From assembly GCA_964496495.1 (NCBI GenBank), contig CAZBZU010000002.1:62001-126000 (forward strand): a stretch of 64,000 nt of DNA, written 5' to 3'. Source of the DNA: JASBRS01 sp964496495 (GTDB lineage: Bacteria; Deinococcota; Deinococci; Deinococcales; Trueperaceae). Below are positions 25,676 through 34,676 of this stretch, one piece after another. A program made the translations under genes and the position numbers. The notes beneath the pieces are model-generated. The model did not search any database and was not told the origin of the DNA. It saw only the letters and a list, made by a program, of their open reading frames with translations. Within the stretch, counting starts at the first letter, position 1. Each line of letters opens with the position of its first letter.

Positions 25676-27326
25676 CATCTACCTCAAGACGCTCCGTGAG
25701 GGCCGGCTGGCCGTGCTCGGTTGGGGACTGGGAATGGGCCTGCTGGTGGTCGCCGTCGAGGCCTCGGTCGGCTCGGTGGTCGGCGCGCCCGGCGGAGCGC
25801 AGGCGCTCGCCGACATCACCCGCTCGTTCAAGTGGGCTGCCGACCCCGTGGCCGTGACGACCGTCGGCGGCTACACCACCTGGAAGCTCGCCTTCACCGT
25901 GCTGCTGATCGCCGTCTGGCCACTCATCGCGGCCAGCCGGGTCCTGCGCGGCGCCGAGGAGCGCGGCACCATGGACGTGCTGCTGTCGCTCCCGCGCGCC
26001 CGGCTGAGGGTGGCGCTGGAGGCGCTCGCGGCCGTGTGGACGTCGCTCCTGGCAATGTCGCTCATCGTTGCACTGCTGGCCTACCTCGGTGGCGCGTCGG
26101 CGCACGCCGCGTTCTCGCTCGGAGACGCGCTTCTCTTCGGGCTCAACCTGGCGCTGGCAGCCGGCGTCTTCGGCAGCATCGCGCTGCTGGTCAGCCAGTT
26201 CACCCTGCGAGCGAGGACGGCCGCCGGGGCCGCCGGCGGGCTGCTGTTCTTCTTCATCGTGCTCGACATGCTGCACCGCACGGTTCCCGGCACCCTGTGG
26301 CTGAGCGCCCTGTCGCCGGTGTACTACTTCGACCTCAGCAAGCCGCTGGTTCCTTCCTACGGCACCGACCCGTGGGCGATGCTGTTGCTGCTGGGTCTCT
26401 CGCTGGTGCTCAGCAGCGTGGCGATCGCGCTGTTCGTTCGCCGCGACATCGGGCTCAGCGTCTCGCTGCCCGGTAGGGCGCGACGCCGCCGGCGGCCCGT
26501 CGCGGCGCGCGCCGCACGACCCGTTCCCGACGGCGCCTGGTCGCTGCGGTCGCTCTACGCCCGGGCGCTGGCGACGGTCGCCGCGCCGGCATTGTGGTGG
26601 ACGCTCGGCATCGCCGGCTTCGCGGCGTTCACGATCCTCGCCACCACGTCGGTCGCGGACCAGCTCCACTCGCTCATCGAGGGCTCCACCACCATCGGAC
26701 TGGTGCTCTCCAGCCTGGGCGGCGGCGCCAGCGGCATCGACGCCAGGCTCTTGAGTGCGCTGTTCTTCTTCCTGCCGTTGCTGATCATGGTCTTCGCCGT
26801 GACCCAGACGAGCCGCTGGGGTGCGGACGAGGAGGAAGGCCTCCACGAGCTGGTTCTCGCGACCCCGCAGCCGAGGCACCGGCTGCTGCTCGCGCGCTAC
26901 GCGGCGGTGGCGACCGCCAGCCTGTTCATCGCCGCCGTCACGCTCGCGACCGCGGCCGTAACCGCCGCGGCGTCGCAGCTGTCCCTGAACGGCGCCAACT
27001 TGACGGCCGCCGTGCTGCTGATGGTGCCGCAGGCGCTGCTCATGGCGGCCATCGGCTACCTCTTCGCCGGCTGGCTCGCCTCGGCGTTGGAGACAGGTCT
27101 GCTGAGCTTCCTGCTGGCCTTCTGGTTCTTCGTGTCGTTCGTGGGCCCCGAGCTCAACTGGCCGCCGGCGGTGCAGAAGCTGTCGTCTCTCTACTACTAC
27201 GGCACGCCGCTGGTGCACGGTCTTCCGCTGCTCGACACGGTCGGTCTTCTGCTGGTGGCGGCAGTGGCGCTTGCGGTCGCGGTCGTGCGCTTCAGACGCA
27301 AGGACATCGGGCGGTTCGTGAGGTGA
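25662..27326 (+). CDS. ABC exporter permease (ABC-2 type, fused double-length)
   Basis: A 554-residue membrane protein with about twelve predicted transmembrane helices in two six-helix halves, separated by a basic loop near residue 275 (RARRRRRPVAARAAR). It resembles the tetronasin/polyketide-exporter permeases made as one long chain. AGGAGGAAGGCG precedes the ATG, which lies inside the ATPase gene, so the two are coupled. With tetR and the ATPase it forms a self-contained efflux unit. The exported compound is unknown. Confidence 0.9.
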   Translation: MWLRSIYLKTLREGRLAVLGWGLGMGLLVVAVEASVGSVVGAPGGAQALADITRSFKWAADPVAVTTVGGYTTWKLAFTVLLIAVWPLIAASRVLRGAEERGTMDVLLSLPRARLRVALEALAAVWTSLLAMSLIVALLAYLGGASAHAAFSLGDALLFGLNLALAAGVFGSIALLVSQFTLRARTAAGAAGGLLFFFIVLDMLHRTVPGTLWLSALSPVYYFDLSKPLVPSYGTDPWAMLLLLGLSLVLSSVAIALFVRRDIGLSVSLPGRARRRRRPVAARAARPVPDGAWSLRSLYARALATVAAPALWWTLGIAGFAAFTILATTSVADQLHSLIEGSTTIGLVLSSLGGGASGIDARLLSALFFFLPLLIMVFAVTQTSRWGADEEEGLHELVLATPQPRHRLLLARYAAVATASLFIAAVTLATAAVTAAASQLSLNGANLTAAVLLMVPQALLMAAIGYLFAGWLASALETGLLSFLLAFWFFVSFVGPELNWPPAVQKLSSLYYYGTPLVHGLPLLDTVGLLLVAAVALAVAVVRFRRKDIGRFVR

Positions 27327-27378
27327 GGGGCGATAGCCTGGCCGAGGGGGCCGCCTGCGCCGACGGCGCGGGGTCGAG

Positions 27379-29217
27379 GTGATCCGTCCGGCGGCGGACG
27401 GCACGCTCACGGGCCCGGTGCCCGCGCGGCTCGCCGTGAGCGCTCCGCGCGTGGATGGCATCCTGGAGCGCGGCCAGCGATTCCGGGCGTCGCTGTGGGG
27501 GTGCGGCGAGCTCGCCTGGCTGCGCTTCCCGCTGCTTCCCGCGCCCTGGCGGATCCTGCCCAACCTGGTGGAGGGCGCGGGCTTCCGCTTCGGCCTCGCT
27601 CAGACCAGGCCTGTGGTGGCGCTGGAGCTCCGGGGCGGCACCGACCGCGTCACCTGGCGCGGGGCTCGGCGACCGCAGCGCGGCTACGCAGCGGTAGCGG
27701 ATGCGGCGGTCGCGATCGACGACGCCGGCACCGAGTGGTGCGTCCTGCCGTGGGGTCGCGCGGCGTTGAGGCGTGAAGGGCGCGTGGCGCTGCTGGCGCT
27801 GGGCGAAGACGTGGCGGAAGTGCGAGGCGCCCTGACGATGAGCCCCGAACGCGTCTTCAGCGAGGCCGACGACTACGTCCGGTGCTGCCGCCGGATCGAG
27901 CTGGACGATGCCGTGCTCGGCTCCATGGCGGTGCACGCGCTTCATGCGGCCTTCGGCTCGATCAAGCGGAGCCCTGCCGGCGGGTTCGCGGGCGTCGCCG
28001 CGGGGCCCGGCTACAGCCTGCCCGCTCGCAGCTACTACCGTGACGGCTACTGGACGCTTCAGGCCATCCTGCCGTTCCGGCCCCAGCTGGTGAGGGACAC
28101 GCTCGGCGTCCTGGCACAAGGCGTGCACCAGGACGGCGAGGCACCGAGCGCGGTGATCACGCCGGGACCCTCGGCCCGGCACTTCCACGACAGCCAGGGG
28201 CTCAAGAAGGACATCCCCGCGGCGGCGCCGGCATATCCGCACGACTGGTGGCGCGACCACTTCGACTCACCGCTGCTCTTCGGCATCCTGGCCGGCGAGT
28301 ACGAGGCGGCCGCCGCTGACCCCGCCGTGGTGGACGCCGCCTGGCCGAAGCTGCTGGCCATCGCGGAGCGCTACCGGACCATGCCCGCCCACGCCGGCGT
28401 GCTGCCGTGCAAGCCGGCCGGGAACGACAGAGACTGGGCCGACAACGTCTATCGCACGGGCCTGGTGACCTACGACATCGCCCTGTACCACGGCTTCCTG
28501 CGGGCGCTCGCGGCGCTGGCGGAGCGGCGCGAGCCGGCGCTGGCAACCACGCTCCGGCAGCGGGCGCGGGCGGTCCGGCGGGCCGCCACGGAGGCCCTCT
28601 GGGACCCCGAGCTCGGACACTACCTGGAGTACCGGGCGCACGACGGCTACGTCGAGCGGCATCTGGCGCTCGACACGCTCACGGCCATCCGCTTCGGCCT
28701 GGCCGACGACACCCGCTCCGCGGCCGTCCTCGCCGCCGTGGGGAAGGACTTGACGACCGCACGCAACGACCGTCAGCCGTACGGCGACTGGGGGGTGATG
28801 GCCTGCTTCCCACCGTACCGGCGCCGCCGCGACACCCGCGGCAAGTCCGCCTTCCCCTTCCGCTACCACAACGGCGCCGACTGGCCGTACCTCGACGGGC
28901 TCTACGCCGGGCAGCTGCTCCAGCGGGACGACCCCTCCTGGCGCTACCCGTTGACGCGTTGGTGGCGCTACGGGCTGGCGCAGGGATGGCCCGCGCCGGT
29001 CGAGTACTACAGCCCGCCCTTCGGGGCGGGAGCGCCGTTGCAGGCGTGGTCGGCCATGCCGGCCGCGGCGATGGTGCAGGACGGCTTCGGTGTGCGGCCG
29101 CCCTATCGCTTGAAGGCCCCGCCATTCGGCGATGCCGTGTTGCGCGACGTCTCGATCGAGGGCCGGCGCCGTGATCTCGTCAGCCAGGGAGGCGAGCTGC
29201 TCGTCCGGCCGGCCTGA
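27379..29217 (+). CDS. (Alpha/alpha)6-barrel glycosidase-like protein
   Basis: A 612-residue protein not matched to a specific family by eye. The central and C-terminal parts look like a six-hairpin glycosidase: SYYRDGYWTLQA, GNDRDWADNVYRTGLV, NDRQPYGDWGVMACFPPY and YHNGADWPYLDGLYAG are rich in the Trp/Asp/Tyr motifs used by debranching-enzyme and trehalase-like folds. No signal peptide is seen, so it is probably cytoplasmic. The GTG start at 27379 lies 53 bp after the ABC permease stop, so it may share that transcript. A role in glucoside or glycan trimming is inferred only from the fold. Confidence 0.65.
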   Translation: MIRPAADGTLTGPVPARLAVSAPRVDGILERGQRFRASLWGCGELAWLRFPLLPAPWRILPNLVEGAGFRFGLAQTRPVVALELRGGTDRVTWRGARRPQRGYAAVADAAVAIDDAGTEWCVLPWGRAALRREGRVALLALGEDVAEVRGALTMSPERVFSEADDYVRCCRRIELDDAVLGSMAVHALHAAFGSIKRSPAGGFAGVAAGPGYSLPARSYYRDGYWTLQAILPFRPQLVRDTLGVLAQGVHQDGEAPSAVITPGPSARHFHDSQGLKKDIPAAAPAYPHDWWRDHFDSPLLFGILAGEYEAAAADPAVVDAAWPKLLAIAERYRTMPAHAGVLPCKPAGNDRDWADNVYRTGLVTYDIALYHGFLRALAALAERREPALATTLRQRARAVRRAATEALWDPELGHYLEYRAHDGYVERHLALDTLTAIRFGLADDTRSAAVLAAVGKDLTTARNDRQPYGDWGVMACFPPYRRRRDTRGKSAFPFRYHNGADWPYLDGLYAGQLLQRDDPSWRYPLTRWWRYGLAQGWPAPVEYYSPPFGAGAPLQAWSAMPAAAMVQDGFGVRPPYRLKAPPFGDAVLRDVSIEGRRRDLVSQGGELLVRPA

Positions 29218-29258
29218 GCGCGGCCAGCCGGCGACTCGGGCACGGGCGGCGCGCTACC

Positions 29259-30494
29259 ATGACCGGCATGCTCGATCTATCCTTCGTGCGCTCGCAGTTC
29301 CCCGCCCTGTCGGGCGACTGGGTGTACTTCGATAATGCCGGCGGTTCGCAGACGCTTCGCGGCGTTGCCGACCGGGTGCGCGACTACCTGCTGAGCAGCA
29401 ACGTGCAGCTGGGGGCAAGCTATGCGGTGTCGGAGGAGGCCGGCCGGCGCGTGGCGGAAGCGACGCGTGCGGTGGCGGGGCAGATCAACGCGCGCGACGA
29501 GCACGAGGTGGTGATCGGGGCGAGCGCCACCCAGTTGCTGGCCAACCTCGCGCTGGCGATGCGCCCGCAGCTCGCCGCTGGCGACGAGGTCGTCGTGACG
29601 AACTGCGATCACGAGGCCAATATCGGGCCGTGGGCGCGCCTGGCCGACCAGGGCGTGGTGGTGAAGACCTGGGAGCTCGACCCGGACACGCTCGAGCTCC
29701 GCCTCGCCGATCTGGAGCCGCTCATGAGCGCGCGCACCAGGCTGGTGGCCTTCACGCAGGCGTCGAACGTCCTGGGCACCATCAACCCCGTGGCCGGCAT
29801 CGCCCGCTTCGTGCACGAACGGGGCGCCAGGGTGTGCGTGGACGCGGTCTCGTACGCCCCGCACCGGGCCCTGGACGTGCAAGCGTCGGACGTGGACTTC
29901 TGCGTCTACAGCGCGTACAAGGTGTACGGCCCCCACCTGGCGGTGCTCTACGGCAAGGGCGAGCTGCTCGAGGAGCTGTCGACGATCAACCACTACTTCG
30001 TGCCCCCGAGCGAGGTCCCCCGGAAGCTGCAGCCGGGGTCGGTCTGCTACGAGCTGACCTACGGGCTGCTGGGCGTAACCGAGTACCTGGAGGCGCTGGC
30101 GCGGCGGCATGCGCAGCCGCCGGCCGAGGAGCTCCACGACCGGATACGCCAGGCGTTCTCGGTGATGGCCGAGCAGGAGGAGCGTCTCGCCGCGCGCCTG
30201 CTCGACTTCCTGCGGGGCGCACGCGGCGTGCGCATCTACGGCCGCGAGCGGCATGGCGGGTCGGAACGCGTCCCGACCGTCAGCTTCACCGTCGAGGGGC
30301 ACGACCCGGCGGCGGTCGCGAGGTTCGTGGACGGCGCCAACATCGGCATCCGCTACGGGGACTTCTACGCCCGCCGGCTGATCGAGGCGCTGGGGCTCGG
30401 CGAGCACAACGGCGTGGTGCGGGTATCGATGGTGCACTACAACACCCTCGAGGAGGTCGACGCGCTCGTCGCGCGGCTCGACGAGCTGCTGTGA
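29259..30494 (+). CDS. Class V aminotransferase, cysteine desulfurase-like (TIGR01976 type)
   Basis: A 411-residue PLP enzyme. The N-terminal YFDNAGGSQTLRG, the phosphate-binding TNCDHEANIGPW, the PLP-pyridine Asp in VCVDAVSYAPHRA and the Schiff-base Lys in YSAYKVYGPHLAVLYG follow the class V pattern. The Cys-containing loop of true cysteine desulfurases is not visible, so sulfur transfer is doubtful and the reaction is unknown. No iron-sulfur assembly genes are nearby. The 3' side is an assembly gap 6 bp beyond its stop. Confidence 0.85.
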   Translation: MTGMLDLSFVRSQFPALSGDWVYFDNAGGSQTLRGVADRVRDYLLSSNVQLGASYAVSEEAGRRVAEATRAVAGQINARDEHEVVIGASATQLLANLALAMRPQLAAGDEVVVTNCDHEANIGPWARLADQGVVVKTWELDPDTLELRLADLEPLMSARTRLVAFTQASNVLGTINPVAGIARFVHERGARVCVDAVSYAPHRALDVQASDVDFCVYSAYKVYGPHLAVLYGKGELLEELSTINHYFVPPSEVPRKLQPGSVCYELTYGLLGVTEYLEALARRHAQPPAEELHDRIRQAFSVMAEQEERLAARLLDFLRGARGVRIYGRERHGGSERVPTVSFTVEGHDPAAVARFVDGANIGIRYGDFYARRLIEALGLGEHNGVVRVSMVHYNTLEEVDALVARLDELL

Positions 30495-30500
30495 GCCGCG

Positions 30501-30600
30501 NNNNNNNNNNNNNNNNNNNNNNNNNNNNNNNNNNNNNNNNNNNNNNNNNNNNNNNNNNNNNNNNNNNNNNNNNNNNNNNNNNNNNNNNNNNNNNNNNNNN
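30501..30600. other. Assembly gap (100 N)
   Basis: Exactly 100 N bases between the aminotransferase gene and the next small gene. This is a conventional placeholder, so the true length and content are unknown. Confidence 0.95.
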
Positions 30601-30621
30601 GGTCCTTAGGAGGGACCCGAC

Positions 30622-31203
30622 ATGCGCATACCCATCCGCATCCTGGCAGCGGTGGCGTTGCTGGCCACCGGCAGCGCGCTGGCCTTCCAGTGGAACCCCG
30701 ACAACTTCCCGTCGGGTAGCCACAGCTACACCTGGGAGATGACCATCGACCAGGGGGACGGGCCGCAGACCGCCAGCATCACCATCGACATCGCTCAGAA
30801 GGGCGACAGCTACGACACCACCACGACCACCAAGGTCACGCAGACGGGGATCAGCAAGGACGACCTCAGCAGCGCGGCCATGGGTGGCTCGATGCTCGGC
30901 GCGCTGGCGCTCGGCCCCATGATGGTCTTCTACGGCCCGTCGTTCATGATGCTGCCGATGCTGCTCGGCAAGGAGGACATCCACGTGCGCAAGGAGCCCG
31001 TGCGGGTGGCCGGCATGGGCAGCATCTACATGGACAAGAGCGAGACCATCGCCGGGCACCAATGCGTGGTGCTGCGCCTCGAGATGGACGACGGCAGCCC
31101 GCCGATCGAGATGGCGCTGGCCCCGGACCTGCCGTTCCCCTGCTACAGCAAGTACGGCGATCAGGGCGATCAGACGACCATCAGGCTGACGAACGCCAAG
31201 TGA
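30622..31203 (+). CDS. Secreted hypothetical protein
   Basis: A 193-residue protein with a clear signal peptide (IRILAAVALLATGSALAFQ). I do not recognise the family. After a strand-rich first half (SYTWEMTIDQ, ASITIDIAQKGDSYDTTTTT) comes a Met/Gly/Leu-rich hydrophobic stretch (MGGSMLGALALGPMMVFYGP) that could be a membrane hairpin. A Cys-containing half follows with GHQCVVLRLEMDDGSPPIEM. A strong AGGAGGG precedes the ATG. The assembly gap upstream hides its promoter, and a hairpin follows. Confidence 0.75.
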   Translation: MRIPIRILAAVALLATGSALAFQWNPDNFPSGSHSYTWEMTIDQGDGPQTASITIDIAQKGDSYDTTTTTKVTQTGISKDDLSSAAMGGSMLGALALGPMMVFYGPSFMMLPMLLGKEDIHVRKEPVRVAGMGSIYMDKSETIAGHQCVVLRLEMDDGSPPIEMALAPDLPFPCYSKYGDQGDQTTIRLTNAK

Positions 31204-31223
31204 GCTCGCGTCGGTGACGAGGT

Positions 31224-31252
31224 GCGGCCGGAGCCTCCCGGGCTCCGGCCGC
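31224..31252 (+). terminator. GC hairpin after the secreted protein gene
   Basis: A perfect 12-bp stem (31224-31235 with 31241-31252) and 5-nt loop TCCCG, 20 bp after the stop codon. There is no T-tract. Confidence 0.6.
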
Positions 31253-31376
31253 TGCCGCGAGGGGCCACCTGCCGGTCTCGCCGGCTACTGGACCGTGAAG
31301 GGCACCGGCGCTCCCAGCCGCACCGAGGCGGACTGCCCGTTCAGGGTGCCGAAGGACAAGGGTGTCGGGGCGCCGG

Positions 31377-31808
31377 CTAGTCGCTCGAACGGGTCAGCTT
31401 CAACGCATCCCGTATGGCCGCCCCCAGCTCGCTGGCGAGGTAGGTGCCGTTGGTGCCCAGGTTCACCTCGGTCCGGCCGTCCGGGCGCTCGACCAGGGTG
31501 ACGTTCACCAACGAGCGGTAGTCCTGGCAGCGCGGCTGGTCGAAGGGGTCGAAGCCGCCGACGCTGCAGCGTCGTTCACCGAGCTGGGCGGTGAGGAAGC
31601 CCCCGGACTTGCTCGCCTGCGTGATCACCCAGCCGCCCGTGCCGGCCGGGTAGGGTTGCACGTTGATGGCGTGCACCACCGCCAGGTAGGCGGCATCGTA
31701 CGAGAGCGGGCTCACCAGCGCCGCGGGGTGGCGTATGGCGGGCGCGCACCCTGACAGCAGCAGCAGGGCCGCGAGGCCAACGATCGGGAAGCGGTTCCGC
31801 CTGTTCAT
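31377..31808 (-). CDS. Small lipoprotein of unknown function
   Basis: A 143-residue protein with a lipoprotein signal (IVGLAALLLLSGCAP). The mature part has an alpha/beta look: DAAYLAVVHAINVQPYPAGT, then strand pairs GGWVITQASKSGGFLTAQL and VNVTLVERPDGRTEVNL. This is a pattern seen in small outer-membrane or periplasmic lipoproteins, but I assign no family. Two further Cys residues (RRCSVGG, PRCQDY) could form a disulfide. GGAGGCCGGC precedes the ATG. It is the 3'-most of the minus-strand set 31.4-34.4 kb. Confidence 0.75.
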   Translation of the reverse strand: MNRRNRFPIVGLAALLLLSGCAPAIRHPAALVSPLSYDAAYLAVVHAINVQPYPAGTGGWVITQASKSGGFLTAQLGERRCSVGGFDPFDQPRCQDYRSLVNVTLVERPDGRTEVNLGTNGTYLASELGAAIRDALKLTRSSD

Positions 31809-31897
31809 GCCGGCCTCCGTCCGTGCTCCCTCCTCGACACGAGGGTACGCCCGAGCCGGCCTCTGGTTGGTAGCGCTTCCGCTCTCGGCGGCCGCGC

Positions 31898-32449
31898 CTA
31901 CGCGCCGTGACCCTGGCCCACCCAGCGCACGCCCACGTCGTTCGCTGCGCGCAGTCGGTCGGCGAGCTGGGCGGCGTGGTGCTGGATGTGGCGCAGGTTG
32001 ACGAGCTGGTGCTCGAGCTTGGGCATGTCGTACCAGGGGAAGCCGCACTCCGCCCGCGTCAGGTCGAGCCCGTCGACCGCCCCGTCGACGGCGGCATCGA
32101 CCACCCGCCAGTAGGCGAGCACCTCGTCGCGGGTGTAGGGGGCGGGCACCAGCGGCAGCGAGCTGTCGGGATCGGCGCGGCCGGGGATGCCATCGACGTG
32201 CTGCGCCGGGTGCTGGCCCTGCCAGGGCACGAAGGCGTCCACGCCGGGCATCAGGTACAGGTGGGTGAAGTACAGCGCGTGGTAGGCGACCTGCCAGTAG
32301 GCGTTGGTGGGGGTGGGGTCGGTCCACAAGACGTCGTCGCACAGCTCCACGGCCTGCCTCAGCATCGCCAGCGAGGCGTGGTACTGGCTCTTGAGCGCCG
32401 AGCGAAACGCCTCGTCGCTGGCGGGTTGCGCTGCCGGGCCGTCGACCAT
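31898..32449 (-). CDS. DinB-like four-helix-bundle protein
   Basis: A 183-residue protein of the DinB/YfiT-like superfamily. It has a hydrophobic helical pattern with ALYFTHLYLM, LVNLRHIQHHAAQLADRL, and His residues spaced as in the metal-binding site of these bundles. Family members include thiol transferases that use small thiols, but most have unknown function. AGAGGAGCCGG precedes the ATG. It lies 95 bp downstream of a truncated oxidase gene and 89 bp upstream of the small lipoprotein. Confidence 0.8.
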   Translation of the reverse strand: MVDGPAAQPASDEAFRSALKSQYHASLAMLRQAVELCDDVLWTDPTPTNAYWQVAYHALYFTHLYLMPGVDAFVPWQGQHPAQHVDGIPGRADPDSSLPLVPAPYTRDEVLAYWRVVDAAVDGAVDGLDLTRAECGFPWYDMPKLEHQLVNLRHIQHHAAQLADRLRAANDVGVRWVGQGHGA

Positions 32450-32500
32450 GCCGGCTCCTCTCCCAACCTCGGGCGGCTGACCGGCCCCATCATGTCACAG

Positions 32501-32529
32501 CGCAGCGCGCGCCGCCGGCGCGCGCTGCG
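32501..32529 (-). terminator. GC hairpin after the truncated oxidase
   Basis: Arms 32501-32512 and 32518-32529 pair perfectly (12 bp, 5-nt loop), just past the stop of the FAD-oxidase remnant on the minus strand. There is no T-tract. Confidence 0.5.
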
Positions 32530-32544
32530 GGCCGGCCGGCAGGC

Positions 32545-33369
32545 TCAGTCGTCGGCCGGCCGGACGTTCTGATTCACCCGGAAGAGGTTGTCCGGATCGT
32601 AGCGCCGCTTGACCTCTCGCAGGCGCGAGTAGTTGTCGCCATAGGTGGCGCGGATGCGCTCGTCGCCCTCGTCCATCATGAAGTTGACGTAGGCGGCACC
32701 GGTGGAGTGGGGGTGGAGGGCGTCGTAGTAGCCGACGGTCCACTCGCGCAGCTTGGCGGCGTTGGCCGCGTCCGGGTCGACGCCGACGATCACCTGGCTC
32801 CACATCGCCTCGCGGTGGCGGTAGGCGGTGTCGCCCGGGCCCACGCGCTGCGCGGCGCCGTTGACGGGGTAGAGGTGCATGGTCGACTGCGGGGTCGGCA
32901 GGGTGGCGCCGTGGCGGGCGTGCTCGCGGATGGCGGCCGGTGACAGGCGGCCCATGAAGTCCGCTCGCCAGTACCACTGCAGACCGCTGGGGTAGAGCGG
33001 GTCGAAGAACCCGTTCAGCATCGGGAACGGCATCTCCTGGGCGCCGTGCACGAGCGGCTCGGCCACGTCGAGCAGGGGCTGTGCCAGCGCGTCGAACTCC
33101 GCCTTCGGGCCGTTGTGACACCAGACCGCCGCCGCCACCTTCTTGCCATGCAACGCCTCGGGGAACGGGGGCACCGGTGGCACCGCGGTGAAGGCGAAGA
33201 ACCCGCCGAGCGCCTCGGGCGCCTCGGCGATGTGCTCCTGGTACGCCGCCAGCACGCGTTCGCCATTCCCGAGGTCCCAGAAGGTGGGCCCGCCCACCAC
33301 GGTGCTCACCGGAAGCGCCCGGAACGGGAAGCTGGTGACGATGCCGAAGTTGCCGCCACCGCCGCGGAG
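32545..33369 (-). pseudogene. 5'-truncated FAD-linked (berberine-bridge type) oxidase
   Basis: The remaining ~275 residues begin at LRGGGGNFGIVTSFPF, which in intact enzymes is the end of the FAD-binding domain. They run through the substrate domain to the BBE C-terminus (YVNFMMDEGDERIRATYGDNY, RYDPDNLFRVNQN). The whole N-terminal ~180 residues, including the flavin-attachment His, are absent. Sequence upstream of 33370 is an unrelated open stretch, and the epimerase gene lies just beyond. No frame restores the missing part. It therefore looks like a deletion remnant rather than a working gene, although an open frame extends to 33453. Confidence 0.75.
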
Positions 33370-33516
33370 CGGCGCGAGCCCGTGGTCCTCCACCAACCGC
33401 TGGGCCCGCCGCAGCTGCCGGCGGCCATCGCTCGGTTGCCGGCAGCCAGCCACCCCTCGGCCGGTTGTGGCACGGGCTCACCCTAGCGCACGCGGCGCGC
33501 TCCGACCCGGCGCCGG

Positions 33517-34434
33517 TCAGCCGGGGGCCGCTACGCTCAGGTCCTGCTCGCCGAGCCACGCCTCGATGCGCGCCATCCCGGCGGCGTAATCGACGCGCGG
33601 ACGGTACCCCAGCTCACTGCGGATGAGCGAGGCATCGTAGTACTCGTGGCTGTCCTCCTCGATGGGGTCGTCGCCGTCCGGCTCCAGCGGCCGGCCGACG
33701 ATGGCCGCGATCCGCTCCAGATAGTCCTTCCAGGGGACGTGTCCGTCGACCACGTTGTAGCGCCGGCCGGCGGCCGCGTCCTGGCGCAGGGCCAGCACCA
33801 CGGCGTCGGCGAGGTTCTCGACGAACAGGTAGGGGAGCCTCTTGCTGTCGTCACCCCTGAAGCCGACCCCACCCCGAGCGATGTCCCGGGCGGTGGCCAT
33901 GGTCCAGCCGCAACGCGGGTGCGCGCCGAGGATGGCGGGTGGACGCAGCATCACCGAGGTCAAGCCACGGGCCGCCACCTGCGCCAGCGCTCGCTCGGCT
34001 TCCGCCTTGCTCACCCCGTAGGGGTCCAGCTCCGCCCGCTCGCCGTCCTGGAGCGGCGTGGCCTCGTCGACCACGTCCACATGTCTGATGTCGTAGACGC
34101 TGATGGTGGACAGGTGAACGAAGCGCTGGCAGCCCGAGCGCAGGGCGGCCTCGGCCAGCGCGCGGGTGCCGTCAACGGTGAGGCGGCGAGCGTCGGCGAT
34201 GCCCAGCCGGTAGGCGACGGCGCAGTGCACCACGGCGTCCACTCCCTCCACCGCGGCGGCCAGCGAGCTGGCGTCGCCGAGATCGCCGCGCACGGCGGTC
34301 GCGCCGGGCACCTCGGCGTCGCCGCGAACCAGCGCCCGCACCTCGGCACCGGCGCCCTGCAGGCGCCGCGCCACGAACGAGCCGCTGAAGCCCGTGGCGC
34401 CCGTCACCAGCACGGTCGTTCCGTCGAGCTCCAC
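33517..34434 (-). CDS. NAD(P)-dependent epimerase/dehydratase (extended SDR)
   Basis: A 305-residue extended short-chain dehydrogenase. The nucleotide-binding motif is VTGATGFSGSFVARRL, with acidic GDLGDASSL. The catalytic Ser/Thr region is HLSTISVYD, and the active Tyr and Lys are in YGVSKAEAE. It probably acts on a nucleotide sugar or a small ketone/alcohol; substrate unknown. GTG at 34434 follows GGGAGGAGG. The truncated oxidase lies directly downstream, so a deletion has probably brought the two together. Confidence 0.88.
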   Translation of the reverse strand: MELDGTTVLVTGATGFSGSFVARRLQGAGAEVRALVRGDAEVPGATAVRGDLGDASSLAAAVEGVDAVVHCAVAYRLGIADARRLTVDGTRALAEAALRSGCQRFVHLSTISVYDIRHVDVVDEATPLQDGERAELDPYGVSKAEAERALAQVAARGLTSVMLRPPAILGAHPRCGWTMATARDIARGGVGFRGDDSKRLPYLFVENLADAVVLALRQDAAAGRRYNVVDGHVPWKDYLERIAAIVGRPLEPDGDDPIEEDSHEYYDASLIRSELGYRPRVDYAAGMARIEAWLGEQDLSVAAPG

Positions 34435-34676
34435 GCTTCCTCCTCCCGCGGGGGCGCCGCCCGGCACCCGCTGGGCCGAACCGGCCGCCCGCCGCCTCGC
34501 TGAGCTTGGCGAAGTCTAGCGCGGCCAACGGCGAGACCGGGTCGCCGACGGTCAGCGCTCGGCGCCGAACGAGCGCGCCGGTCCCTCGCGCCCCGGCGGG
34601 GCCGCTGGGCCCGGGCGGTGGCGTCTCGCGCTAGGCTGGGACAGCGCGAGTCTCACCGCGCGTGAGGGGGACCGCC

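Noticed and set aside
30501..30600. Possible gene bridging the first N run
   Set aside because: Flanking frames end at a stop codon on the left and begin with a new ribosome site on the right; the N run itself carries no information.
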